From Kiritimatiellia bacterium (GTDB taxonomy: Bacteria > Verrucomicrobiota > Kiritimatiellia > JAAZAB01), in NCBI GenBank assembly GCA_028718125.1, contig JAQUMN010000004.1:79993-143992 (forward strand): 64,000 nucleotides of DNA. The letters run 5' to 3'. Numbering within the stretch: the stretch's first letter is position 1; every line of letters starts with the position of its first letter. The notes beneath the pieces are model-generated. The model searched no databases. It was not told where the DNA came from and saw nothing but the letters and a program-made list of their open reading frames with translations. The translations under genes and the position numbers were made by a program. This document shows, piece by piece, positions 43,801 through 50,746 of the stretch.

Positions 43801-44587
43801 GGCCGACCGGTTCGGGATGGCGGATCTCTACCAGCTTCGCGGGCGGGTGGGTCGCTCCAGCCGCAAGGCCTACGCTTACATGCTTCTGCCGGTGCACGGG
43901 CATCTCATGGACGGCGCGGGCCAGCGTATCCAGGCGATCCTGGAACACACGGAACTGGGGGCCGGGTTCCGGCTGGCCATACGCGACTTGGAAATCCGCG
44001 GGGCGGGCAACCTGCTGGGGCCTGAGCAGAGCGGGCACATTGCCGCCATCGGGTTCGATTTATACTGCCAGCTCTTGCGCCACACGATTGCCCAGATGGC
44101 AAAGGTCCCGGCCTCCCGGAAAGCCGGGGCGTCAAGCCCCACGCGGATTGTCAACGTGGAAGTTATCCTGGACTTTATCGATCTTTCGGCCCAGGCGGCG
44201 GAAGAGGCGCACTCGGCGTTTCTGCCCGTGGCCTACGTAGAGGATGAGCGCCTGCGGATCAGCGTATATCGCCAGATTGCTTCCGCCATAACCCTTGAAG
44301 AAATAGCCGGCCTGCGCGAGGAATTCAAGGACCGGTTCGGCCCCCTACCCCCGCCGTTGGACCGCCTGCTCAAGATCGCCGCCCTGCGGATCCTGGCAAC
44401 GGAAAAAAAGATTACGGCGATCGAAGTGCAGAAAGGCAAAGTCATCTTTCACCGGCACGAGGAACTTCTGCAGATCAAGAACCGTTTCCCGCGCCTGCAC
44501 GCCAAGGGCGTGGATGCGCAGCTGGACGAAATCCAGCAGTGGCTTAAGCGCGTGGAGGACCAGGGGTTTTCACCGGACCACGCGTAA
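40823..44587 (+). CDS. mfd: Transcription-repair coupling factor Mfd with in-frame repeat insertions
   Basis: Releases RNA polymerase stalled at DNA damage and recruits UvrA. 1254 residues. The UvrB-like amino module is residues about 1-400, the RNA-polymerase-interacting (CarD-like) domain near 578 ([20 protein letters not shown]), the helicase core has [17 protein letters not shown] (about 734), [17 protein letters not shown] and [14 protein letters not shown], and the TRCF tail closes the protein. About 100 residues beyond the usual length come from five repeat-encoded inserts at about residues 91-130, 280-304, 407-432, 556-572 and 1095-1107, all in linkers or surface loops and all frame-preserving. 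The helicase motifs themselves are untouched, so the protein may still work. Confidence 0.95.
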   Translation: MFTLHITPDMRRKLEAALVEKGRCRLAAMSYSATAFLALDMLAEFRRTVVVVTDSMHSLDEMRRNLLALAGAHPERILYYPAWETLPGRANGRQTPDARRQTGEEGYQKREDGKLKTGNGRQKHEGVQTEVVGERLQTLERLSALQAPVVIATCVQALMQMALSPAALKAHTFRVALGEEHDPETLAKQLEQTGYAFEPEVQAKGQAAWRGGLLDVWPLNEAAPFRIEFVGSTVETIRSFDSASQRSFKREKEAILPPVDEWSLMRATPREACPPLEGHAYKIPPGQGTRPTENYRPGAHTGRTEAEAHCLFMNYLPPELIYFWSEPVTGDFSSAARHPTSIRHHAAIYQEALDEAKVHDLTIPFTRIHQVIMENPRAWQCLPDPVFDIADEVEEQVGPPLIETKNTGFPIKSGMTNHATSVLSFPRKRESIPCSESPAHQASTADWPPPAPNVDLGFRSVTDLAAPRRDLLTPDIFAEHRRQWLASLAERAQHGLRVHIFFYTQGALDRFREMNPEPAFHLHVGMLSDGFMQADLQLAVLSESNLLGRPKLLPDRAARTRPTSRRAGAGTSAGETITDWTNLEPGNLVVHVDHGIGRYLGLYEIMFNGKRQEALAIEYADKAKLYVPVSQAHLLSRYVGVGKHAPPLHRLGSARWSREKDAAERAVRDLAAGLLEIQAARESMAGFAFQSDTPWQNEFEASFPYQETDDQERAIHDVKRDMEASRPMDRLICGDVGYGKTEVAMRAAFKCVMSGKQVAVLVPTTVLAQQHYNVFAERMAAYPVRVELLCRFRTLQEQGTVVRALFTGAVDIVIGTHRLIQPDVRFKDLGLVIIDEEQRFGVGHKERFKHLQQLVDVLTLTATPIPRTLYMSLTGAKEISVIQTSPKARQPIETIVAKAEDPVIRDAILRELNRGGQIYYLHNRVHSIEHVRARLEKLVPEARMVVAHGQMPTSVLAHIMQDFARGDYDLILCTTIIESGLDIPNVNTILIDRADRFGMADLYQLRGRVGRSSRKAYAYMLLPVHGHLMDGAGQRIQAILEHTELGAGFRLAIRDLEIRGAGNLLGPEQSGHIAAIGFDLYCQLLRHTIAQMAKVPASRKAGASSPTRIVNVEVILDFIDLSAQAAEEAHSAFLPVAYVEDERLRISVYRQIASAITLEEIAGLREEFKDRFGPLPPPLDRLLKIAALRILATEKKITAIEVQKGKVIFHRHEELLQIKNRFPRLHAKGVDAQLDEIQQWLKRVEDQGFSPDHA
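41095..41210. repeat. Heptamer-type repeat insertion in mfd
   Basis: Five 7-base units (CGGACGC, then CAGACGC three times, then CAGACAG) at 41095-41129, followed by looser repetition of GAAAACN to about 41185. Encodes [16 protein letters not shown] and a lysine-rich stretch absent from normal Mfd. Same family as 14844-14871 and 15061-15116. Confidence 0.75.
41661..41734. repeat. Double-hairpin repeat insertion in mfd
   Basis: CCTATAA (41661-41667) with TTATAGG (41704-41710), and hairpins CCGGGTC/GACCCGG (41675-41692) and GCCCGGTG/CACCGGGC (41710-41729). Read in frame as [20 protein letters not shown]. Confidence 0.8.
42043..42116. repeat. CATTCCCG/CGGGAATG repeat pair in mfd
   Basis: Two units, GATTCCCGATCAAGTCGGGA at 42045-42064 and TCATTCCCGCGAAAGCGGGA at 42092-42111, the same as those after glgB (17231-17298) but in the other order. 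Translated as [11 protein letters not shown] and [10 protein letters not shown], the peptide typical of this repeat when it falls in genes. Confidence 0.9.
42490..42538. repeat. Inverted repeat insertion in mfd before the CarD-like domain
   Basis: ACGTCCAACC and GGCTGGGACGT form an imperfect stem with a GC-rich hairpin between. Read as [16 protein letters not shown], unlike normal Mfd linkers. Confidence 0.6.
44107..44140. repeat. Double hairpin in mfd near the TRCF domain
   Basis: CCCGGC/GCCGGG (44107-44129) overlaps GGGGC/GCCCC (to 44140). Encodes [14 protein letters not shown] in a linker that varies between Mfd proteins, so insertion is likely but less certain than for the others. Confidence 0.5.
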
Positions 44588-44604
44588 GCGCGCCCGCCTT
44601 ATCG

Positions 44605-45615
44605 CTACGCATCGCCGATATTGACTTGGAGGCCGGCAAGGATTTTTCGGCAATACGTGCATGCCCCGCATTGTTTATGGCAATGCATCGTCCGGTCAAA
44701 CCAATCCTCAGGAAAGCGGTCGTTAATCATTACCTGCGGATAAAACGCCGGCCCAAACCCCGGTTCCATCAGATCCGGCAAGTTGCCATGAAATTTTCCA
44801 CGGGCATATGCGTCGATCACCAGCCGGGGATTATCGTGCATGCGGGTGGCCAGCTTATACCCGCCGCGAAAAAAACGGCCGTGCTGTTCGATATCCTCCG
44901 GCCGGATCCAGGAACCTTGCAGGAAACCGGGCCAATGTTCCTTGCGCGCATACCAGGCCCGGCAGAGGGTGGCGATTCCCGGGACATTGTCATGACTGTT
45001 GACGGCCGTTTCATGGGCCACGACGTTGTCATGGAATGTCTGGAACGCGCAGAAGTTGAGACACCCGCTGTTGGCCAGCACATGCAACTGCTTGCCGCTG
45101 GCTTCCGCCCAGGCTTGAAGTTCCGCCAGGCGCTCCGGATCGCGGTTATATTCCCGCTGCAAGGTATAACTTTGGTAAATGTCCTTGACGTAGCTCATGC
45201 CGGCAACCGTGCCAAGGCGCATGTTGACCGAGGCGCGGATATCGATTGCAGGGAAATGCTTCTTAACGGCGCCGGCAATCAGCGGCGACATCGTGGTGAT
45301 CGCGTCCAGGCCGGTCGTATCCATCAACTGCTTGACAATGGCCACGGCATGGTCCGCCAGTTCCCGGGAAAGGGCCTGCCCGCCATAGCATGAAGCATTG
45401 AACAGTAGCTGAAGTTTGATGCCCCACGACTTGATCCGCTGCAGCTCGGTTTGCAGCCGGGTTATCCCCTCCGGTTCCACCGGCGCCCGGCCGGACGGCT
45501 CTCCCGGCCAGGCGAAGTATACTTCCCGGATCTGATCCTGATAATCCCGGACAATATCCGCAAAGCATTCCGACGCTTCGGGCAATAGCTTATAGCCGAC
45601 CGAGAACCTGCGCAT
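44605..45615 (-). CDS. Peptidase-U32-like iron-sulfur protein
   Basis: A 336-residue barrel protein. Cysteine pairs NSGCLNFCAFQTFHD (about residue 190) and the terminal CHKQCGACTYCRKI are the pattern of the U32 family, whose characterised members (UbiU/UbiV, RlhA, TrhP) bind iron-sulfur clusters and take part in hydroxylation reactions of quinones or RNA. No peptidase activity is implied. The reading frame starts one base after the stop of the QueG-like gene, so the two are translationally coupled and likely cooperate. Substrate unknown. Convergent with mfd. Confidence 0.8.
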   Translation of the reverse strand: MRRFSVGYKLLPEASECFADIVRDYQDQIREVYFAWPGEPSGRAPVEPEGITRLQTELQRIKSWGIKLQLLFNASCYGGQALSRELADHAVAIVKQLMDTTGLDAITTMSPLIAGAVKKHFPAIDIRASVNMRLGTVAGMSYVKDIYQSYTLQREYNRDPERLAELQAWAEASGKQLHVLANSGCLNFCAFQTFHDNVVAHETAVNSHDNVPGIATLCRAWYARKEHWPGFLQGSWIRPEDIEQHGRFFRGGYKLATRMHDNPRLVIDAYARGKFHGNLPDLMEPGFGPAFYPQVMINDRFPEDWFDRTMHCHKQCGACTYCRKILAGLQVNIGDA

Positions 45616-45616
45616 G

Positions 45617-46567
45617 TCAGCCTCCGTTGGATGAATCCAGGCGCGTGGCCGTGGGTTTCACATCCTTTTTCCAGTCGGCCGGCAGAGACCAGGGTTTGCG
45701 TTTCCGGAATGGCTCCTTGAACTTGTTCTTCAGCACGCCTTTTTGTTCCAGATGCACCATGCAGGCCCGCATGCATCCACGGGCGCCTTCCAGCGCCTCG
45801 CCGTGCCAGAAAATACGTTCCGGCTGGTCCGCATAAAAGGGGTTGGCCTCCGGCGCGCCGCCGTGGAACGCGGCCCGGCAACGGACCTCATCCAGTTTAC
45901 CCCATTCCACATCCCGCCCGGCAATCCTGATCTTAACGGTTTCCTTCGTGCTGATGGCTTGGCCTGCGCAGGCCTTGGCGCACTGCATGCACCGGTCACA
46001 GATTTTTCCTTCAAATAACGGATCCGGTTCCAGGGGCGCACTCGTCAGAATGGCGCCAAACCGCTGCCGCGGCCCGAACTCAGGTGTTAAAAAGACCTTA
46101 CTGTAGCCTATCTCGCCCAGGCCGGCCGCAAAGGCAGCAATCCGCAGGTGGGGTGTTACATCCGGGGCCGGCTTGTCCGGCGCCACGGGCCGACTCCAGC
46201 CTTCCAGTTTCTTGCCGTTATCAATATTGATTCCCGCCCAGGGAAAATGATTGGCAATGGGCAGGGCGTCATACCCCGCATCCTCGATAAAATTAGTTAC
46301 GCTCCACAACACCATCGGCATGCGCACAAAATTGATGCCCGCGTAGCCCATCATGGAATAGGATGTGAAAAACGTGCCTTCCTCAATGCCCACCAGCGAG
46401 CCGCGAGGTACACGGCAGGCCAGGACAATCATGGATTTGGCGTCCGGAAAGATCCGGCGGGGGTCCATTTCCCTGGGCGCCCCCTCGAATCGGTCCATGG
46501 AGGCAATCCCGACCAAGTCCGCGCCGTTGGTTTTCGCTAATTTTTTTACTTGGGCCGCTGACAACAT
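45617..46567 (-). CDS. QueG/reductive-dehalogenase-like 4Fe-4S protein
   Basis: A 316-residue protein. Residues about 1-190 look like the corrinoid-binding fold shared by epoxyqueuosine reductase and reductive dehalogenases (NGADLVGIASMDRF, ARFAAGLGEIGYSKVFLT region). The ferredoxin-like cluster CDRCMQCAKACAGQAI follows, with a second, shorter cysteine set in GCMRACMVHLE. The QueG motif set is not complete, so tRNA modification should not be assumed. A strong AAGGAGA site ten bases before the ATG supports the start at 46567. Coupled to the U32-like gene, with an IclR regulator gene upstream on the same strand. Confidence 0.78.
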   Translation of the reverse strand: MLSAAQVKKLAKTNGADLVGIASMDRFEGAPREMDPRRIFPDAKSMIVLACRVPRGSLVGIEEGTFFTSYSMMGYAGINFVRMPMVLWSVTNFIEDAGYDALPIANHFPWAGINIDNGKKLEGWSRPVAPDKPAPDVTPHLRIAAFAAGLGEIGYSKVFLTPEFGPRQRFGAILTSAPLEPDPLFEGKICDRCMQCAKACAGQAISTKETVKIRIAGRDVEWGKLDEVRCRAAFHGGAPEANPFYADQPERIFWHGEALEGARGCMRACMVHLEQKGVLKNKFKEPFRKRKPWSLPADWKKDVKPTATRLDSSNGG

Positions 46568-46609
46568 ATTATCTCCTTCTCTTATGATGATCGTCGACTT
46601 TCTTCGTCT

Positions 46610-46745
46610 TTTCTGTTCCACGTGTGTCGCATTCGGGTTCGCTCAGAGCTATGCCGGAGACCTGATTGCTTTGCCCTGCGCGTCGGGCGTCTTCGAGAAG
46701 ATCCGAAGAGCTCACCGCAAAATGCGGTCACATGCGCTTCTTTCG
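46610..46745. repeat. Probable diverged foldback repeat (G)
   Basis: GTGTGTCGCATTCGGGTTCG (from about 46621) resembles the left arm of foldback type 1, and AGCTCACCGCAAAATGCGG (about 46708-46727) is a partial inverted match. It lacks the core palindrome. It occupies the gap between the IclR gene and the QueG-like gene. Confidence 0.5.
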
Positions 46746-46758
46746 TTTTTCCTCGTGA

Positions 46759-47556
46759 TTATTTCCGGTTCATTTTCCGCCTGGGAGCAGGCCCCGCATG
46801 CCCAAGTTCCAGCGAGAGCCGACGCGCCATGTCCTTTATTGCCGCCTGCATTGCCAGATGATGGGCCGGCACTGAGCGAAAGCGGGGACACGAGACACCG
46901 ACGGCGGCAAGCACGCTGTCGCCCGGCCCATACACCGGCGCCCCCATCGCAATGATATGGTTCGGTCGGGAAAGGACGCAGATGCCCCGGGCGCGAATGC
47001 GTCGCAATTCTCCCAGCCAGCGTTGTGCGGTCCATCCGGCTTCCGATTTGACCTTGGGCCCTTCATTGATGTGCCGGCTGACATGCATCGGCCAGTATTC
47101 TTCCGGCAGGCAAGCGATCAGCAGCCGGCCGGTGGCCAGGGCCATCGGAAACGGCCAGTCCGGCTGAGCAAACTGAACGGTGACATCGTCAAGCCCCAGG
47201 GTATGGGCAAATATGACCGCCCGGCTGCCGATGAGCGCGGTGGCGACGGCTGAATCCCGGGTGCGGCTGGTAATTTCTTCCAGCCTCGGTTGGACCAGGG
47301 CCGCCAAGGCGGCAACGGAATTCCAGCGGGACGACAGAAACGCCAGGCCGGGACCGAGACGATAGCGTCCGGCCGTGTTCAGCAGGTAGTGGCGGGCTGT
47401 CAGGGTGGAGAGGATATTGTGAATGGTGGCCACATGCAATCCCAGTTCACGGGCGATTTCCGTAACCCCCATTTCGTTTTTTCGGGACAAGGCTTCCAGG
47501 ATATCCATGGTCCGATCCAGGCATTGCACCCGGCTCTTTTGAACAGTCGTTTTCAT
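46759..47556 (-). CDS. IclR-family transcriptional regulator
   Basis: A 265-residue regulator. The winged helix is RTMDILEALSRKNEMGVTEI with ARELGLHVATIHNILSTLT as the recognition helix, followed by the IclR effector domain (LAALVQPRLEEITSRTRDSA, LPEEYWPMHV, and MGAPVYGPGDSVLAAVGVS). It would control genes through a small-molecule ligand. The gene directly upstream of the QueG-like and U32-like pair on the same strand suggests they are its targets. The carboxy end has a basic tail (APRRKMNRK). Confidence 0.88.
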   Translation of the reverse strand: MKTTVQKSRVQCLDRTMDILEALSRKNEMGVTEIARELGLHVATIHNILSTLTARHYLLNTAGRYRLGPGLAFLSSRWNSVAALAALVQPRLEEITSRTRDSAVATALIGSRAVIFAHTLGLDDVTVQFAQPDWPFPMALATGRLLIACLPEEYWPMHVSRHINEGPKVKSEAGWTAQRWLGELRRIRARGICVLSRPNHIIAMGAPVYGPGDSVLAAVGVSCPRFRSVPAHHLAMQAAIKDMARRLSLELGHAGPAPRRKMNRK

Positions 47557-47784
47557 GGTATTGCTTGTAATAAGAAGGCATCTTACATTAAACGATTAGA
47601 TAGTCAAGCGCTTTTTTGCCGCGGGCTCTAAACAAGGCGGCGCAGTCCCGGCGTCGCAAGCGCTCCGCCCTCCAAAGAGCGAGGGAATATTATCGGGGGA
47701 CACTAACGTTAATGTCCCAACGGCTTTGGCTTGCGCGAAAAACACAACTGTGCCATATTGTGTGACAAAAGAAATGACCCTGCC

Positions 47785-48768
47785 ATGCTAATTCGCGTAA
47801 AAACAATTCTCTGGCGCACGCTGGTTCTGACGAGCGCGCTCATGCTGCCCATCGCGGGCCCGGGCAAAACGATCCCGGTGGAAGGCTGTGCGGCCCAGGT
47901 CAACGACCGGATGGTGACCGTGACGGAGGTTGTGAACGCCATGCAGCCGGTCGAGCGGCAGCTGCGCGAAACCACCCAGGGCGCGGAGCTGGACCGGAAA
48001 CTGGCTGAGGCCTACGAAAAGGCGCTCCAGGCCCTGATCGAGCGGGAGTTGATCCTCGACGCGTTCCACCAGCAGAAGGAAATGAATCTGCCGGACAAGA
48101 TCGTGCAGAGCCGCACGGAAGAAATCGTGCGCACCAAGTTCGGCAACAACCGCGCCGCGTTCCGGAAAGCGCTGGACGAGGAAGGATTGACTCTGGAAGA
48201 ATGGCAGGCCAATCTGAAGAAATCCATGATTGTGTCCTTCCTGCGCGATCGCGAAGTGGACAGCAAGGTATCCGTTTCCCCGCAGGATGTGTATGCGGCT
48301 TACGAAAAAGCGGGGGAAACATTCCGCACCCCCGATCAAGTGCACTTGCGCATGATCATGATCAACGGCGGCAAGACGGACGAGGAATTTGCCGTCAAGC
48401 GCAAACAGGCGGAAGATGTGCGCAAGCAGTTGCTGGCGGGAATCCCGTTTGAGGACCTGGCTAAGCAAGTTTCCGAAGGCGCGCACGCCCAGGACGGCAG
48501 CAACTATGGCTGGATTGATCCGGACAGCCGACGGCCGGAACTGGCCGCGGCCATCCGCGCGCTCAAGACGGGAGATATCAGCGACGTGATCCCGGCCGGC
48601 GGTGACCTATACATCCTGAAAGTGGAAGGGCGCCGGGAAGCCACGGTGATTCCATTCGAGAAGGTCCAGGACACCCTTCGCATCGAGCTGGAAAAGCAGG
48701 AAGCCAAGCGCCTCTATGATGCCTGGATACTGCGCCTGAGACAGAAGGCATTTATTAAAAAATACTAG
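47785..48768 (+). CDS. SurA-like periplasmic chaperone/peptidyl-prolyl isomerase
   Basis: A 327-residue exported protein. The ATG at 47785 gives a signal peptide (MLIRVKTILWRTLVLTSALM...), followed by a SurA-type helical domain (IPVEGCAAQVNDRMVTVTEV, LIERELILDAFHQ) and one parvulin domain near residues 180-290 (VHLRMIMINGG, GSNYGWIDPDSR, GDISDVIPAGGDLYILKVEG). It would fold or escort outer-membrane proteins. pdxA follows 289 bases later, as in the classic surA-pdxA arrangement of proteobacteria, with a foldback repeat in the gap. Confidence 0.85.
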   Translation: MLIRVKTILWRTLVLTSALMLPIAGPGKTIPVEGCAAQVNDRMVTVTEVVNAMQPVERQLRETTQGAELDRKLAEAYEKALQALIERELILDAFHQQKEMNLPDKIVQSRTEEIVRTKFGNNRAAFRKALDEEGLTLEEWQANLKKSMIVSFLRDREVDSKVSVSPQDVYAAYEKAGETFRTPDQVHLRMIMINGGKTDEEFAVKRKQAEDVRKQLLAGIPFEDLAKQVSEGAHAQDGSNYGWIDPDSRRPELAAAIRALKTGDISDVIPAGGDLYILKVEGRREATVIPFEKVQDTLRIELEKQEAKRLYDAWILRLRQKAFIKKY

Positions 48769-48807
48769 CCGAAGATATTCTAATTTTTCGGCAACAATGC
48801 ATTGCGC

Positions 48808-48960
48808 CTTGGGTGCGGAGATCGAATGTGTGATCTTGGCTCGGCGGCGGTGTTCTCGCCGGACGCCGCATACACGAGTATAGCGCCGCCGGCGACGCCT
48901 GGCCGCCGAGCCAATCTAACGCATTCTATTCCGCAGGGTTTCGAGGGCTCACCCAGCCCA
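48808..48960. repeat. Foldback repeat, type 2, copy F
   Basis: Outer arms around 48808 (GCATTGCGCCTTGGGTG) and 48950 (CACCCAGCCCAAGGCGC), inner arms GAATGTGTGATCTTGGCTCG (48824-48843) and CGAGCCAATCTAACGCATTC (48907-48926). Core CGCATACACGAGTATAGCGC at 48868-48887. Aligns with copy E. Lies between the surA-like gene and pdxA. Confidence 0.85.
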
Positions 48961-49056
48961 AGGCGCAACGCGGTCTCATCCGCCAAAGGCGGATAAAGAT
49001 CTAAGTTATTACTTTGTCAATTGTTGATATCCGTCCGCTTTTTATCACGTTATCCG

Positions 49057-50082
49057 ATGAAAACCATTGCCATCACCCTCGGCGATCCCGGCGGGATCGG
49101 GCCGGAAGTGGCCTTAAAGGCGCTGTACCAGAACCGTTGGCCGGCCACTCTGCGTTTCGTACTGATCGGCAGCCGAACGATTCTGCGCCGCCAGGCGGCA
49201 TATCTCCGTCTGCCGTTGCCGCCGGCCTGGCGGTTGGCGGATGGGGAAAAAAATACCGACCGCATTGTCAATTGGGAACCCGAGCAGGATCTTAAGCCGA
49301 AGCTTAAGCCCTTGACCTGGCAACCCGGCATTACCGGCAAAACACAAGGCCAGGCGGCCGTGCGGTGGATCCGGGCGGCCGTCAGCGGCTGCATGGCAGG
49401 ACACTTTGACGCCCTGGTTACCGGTCCCATCTGCAAAGAGAGCCTGCACCTGGCGGGCCTGCCGTATCCCGGCCACACGGAATTTTTGGCGGCCCTTACC
49501 CGCACGCGCGTATTTGCCATGATGCTCCTGGGCGGCCCCTTGCGCGTGGTGCTGGTCACGCGGCATCTGCCGCTGGCCAAAGTGCCCGACGCCGTTTCAC
49601 GAGCAGCCATTCAGGAGGCAGCATTGTTGGCGGCACAGGCGCTACCCTGGCTCGGAGTGAAGCAAAAAACGGTCGGTATCTGCGCGCTTAACCCGCACGC
49701 CGGGGACAATGGCATCCTCGGCCGGGAAGAAATCACGACGATCCGCCCGGCGTTGCGTGCATTGCGCCGCCGCGGCCTGGACGTGGAAGGGCCCGTGCCG
49801 GGCGATGTCATTTTCCACCAGGCTTTGCAAGGCCGGTATGGCGCGGTCGTGGCCATGTATCACGACCAGGGGCTGGGGCCCTTGAAGATGATTGCCTTTG
49901 AAGAAGGCGTCAACCTGACGCTCGGCCTGCCGATTGTGCGCACGTCGCCCGATCACGGCACCGCCTTTGACATTGCCGGGAAAGGCCAGGCGCATGCCGG
50001 CAGCATGTCCGCCGCCATTCGCCTGGCCGCCCGCCTCGCGCGCCGGAAAAATCCATGGGGCCGCGATCTGCCCACTGGGTGA
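49057..50082 (+). CDS. pdxA: 4-hydroxythreonine-4-phosphate dehydrogenase
   Basis: NAD-dependent step of vitamin B6 synthesis by the DXP-dependent pathway. The ATG at 49057 (MKTIAITLGDPGGIGPE) gives 341 residues, the normal length. TGPICKESLHLAGLPYPGHTEFLA carries the substrate-binding histidine, and YHDQGLGPLKM and TSPDHGTAFDIAGKG the other two metal histidines. Other pdx genes are not in the window. The downstream gap to the sigma factor carries a palindrome that may end this transcript. Confidence 0.93.
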   Translation: MKTIAITLGDPGGIGPEVALKALYQNRWPATLRFVLIGSRTILRRQAAYLRLPLPPAWRLADGEKNTDRIVNWEPEQDLKPKLKPLTWQPGITGKTQGQAAVRWIRAAVSGCMAGHFDALVTGPICKESLHLAGLPYPGHTEFLAALTRTRVFAMMLLGGPLRVVLVTRHLPLAKVPDAVSRAAIQEAALLAAQALPWLGVKQKTVGICALNPHAGDNGILGREEITTIRPALRALRRRGLDVEGPVPGDVIFHQALQGRYGAVVAMYHDQGLGPLKMIAFEEGVNLTLGLPIVRTSPDHGTAFDIAGKGQAHAGSMSAAIRLAARLARRKNPWGRDLPTG

Positions 50083-50110
50083 ATATTTCGCGTTTCACGT
50101 GAAATATTCA
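50080..50110. promoter_or_regulatory. Palindrome between pdxA and the sigma-factor gene
   Basis: TGAATATTTC (50080-50089) and GAAATATTCA (50101-50110) are exact 10-base inverted repeats that begin at the pdxA stop. No T run follows, so a weak terminator or an operator for the envelope operon are both possible. Confidence 0.6.
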
Positions 50111-50185
50111 GGTTATGTAATTTCTTTGAAGAATCATGGCGCGACCGGCGTCTTATAGATAGAAATCACCGCACGAAGGAGCGGC

Positions 50186-50746
50186 ATGGATAATATCGCC
50201 CAAACTGCCCCGTCCGTTGAATCGGACGGAAACGTGGAGTTTGAAGCCATTATAACCGCTCATGAATCGGTTCTGTTGCGCTATGTTGCTCGCCTTGTCA
50301 ACGATGCCGCCGCCGCCCAGGATGTCGTCCAGGAAACCTTCATCAAGCTGTTCCGCGTGTGGCGGAATGGCGCCCGCCCCACGGATAACTTGCGACCCTG
50401 GCTCTATCGGGTGGCGCATAACACGGCGATCGATTATATCCGCCGCGAGTCGCGTTTGCATCGCCTGCATGAGCAGGAAGCATCAGACCGCGCCGCGCCG
50501 GACCCGGCTAATCCCGGCGATCCGCCTGAGCGAGTGCAGATGGTCCTGGACCATCTGCGCCATCTGGACCCGGCCGAGCAGCAAGTATTACTGTTGCGCA
50601 TGCAGGAAGGCCTTTCGTACCGGGAAATCAGCCTGATCACGGGACGCACGGAAGGAAATATCGGCTGTATTTTGCATCATGCCGTGAAAAATATCAGCGC
50701 AAGCCTGAAAAAAGCCGGCCTCATAAGAAACGGGGGGCTGCCATGA
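50186..50746 (+). CDS. ECF-type RNA polymerase sigma factor
   Basis: A 186-residue group IV sigma factor. Region 2 is LRYVARLVNDAAAAQDVVQE followed by TFIKLFRVWRNG and RPWLYRVAHNTAIDYIRRES; region 4 is LDPAEQQVLLLRMQEGLSYR and EISLITGRTEGNIGCILHHA. It has only the two domains. AAGGAGC with the ATG six bases later is a strong start. Its stop overlaps the start of the next gene (ATGA at 50743-50746), which encodes a zinc anti-sigma domain, so the pair are co-translated and probably a cognate sigma/anti-sigma set. Confidence 0.92.
   Translation: MDNIAQTAPSVESDGNVEFEAIITAHESVLLRYVARLVNDAAAAQDVVQETFIKLFRVWRNGARPTDNLRPWLYRVAHNTAIDYIRRESRLHRLHEQEASDRAAPDPANPGDPPERVQMVLDHLRHLDPAEQQVLLLRMQEGLSYREISLITGRTEGNIGCILHHAVKNISASLKKAGLIRNGGLP

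Noticed and set aside
45617..46567. QueG-like protein considered as a true reductive dehalogenase
   Set aside because: No Tat signal peptide and no membrane anchor gene beside it, both usual for respiratory dehalogenases.
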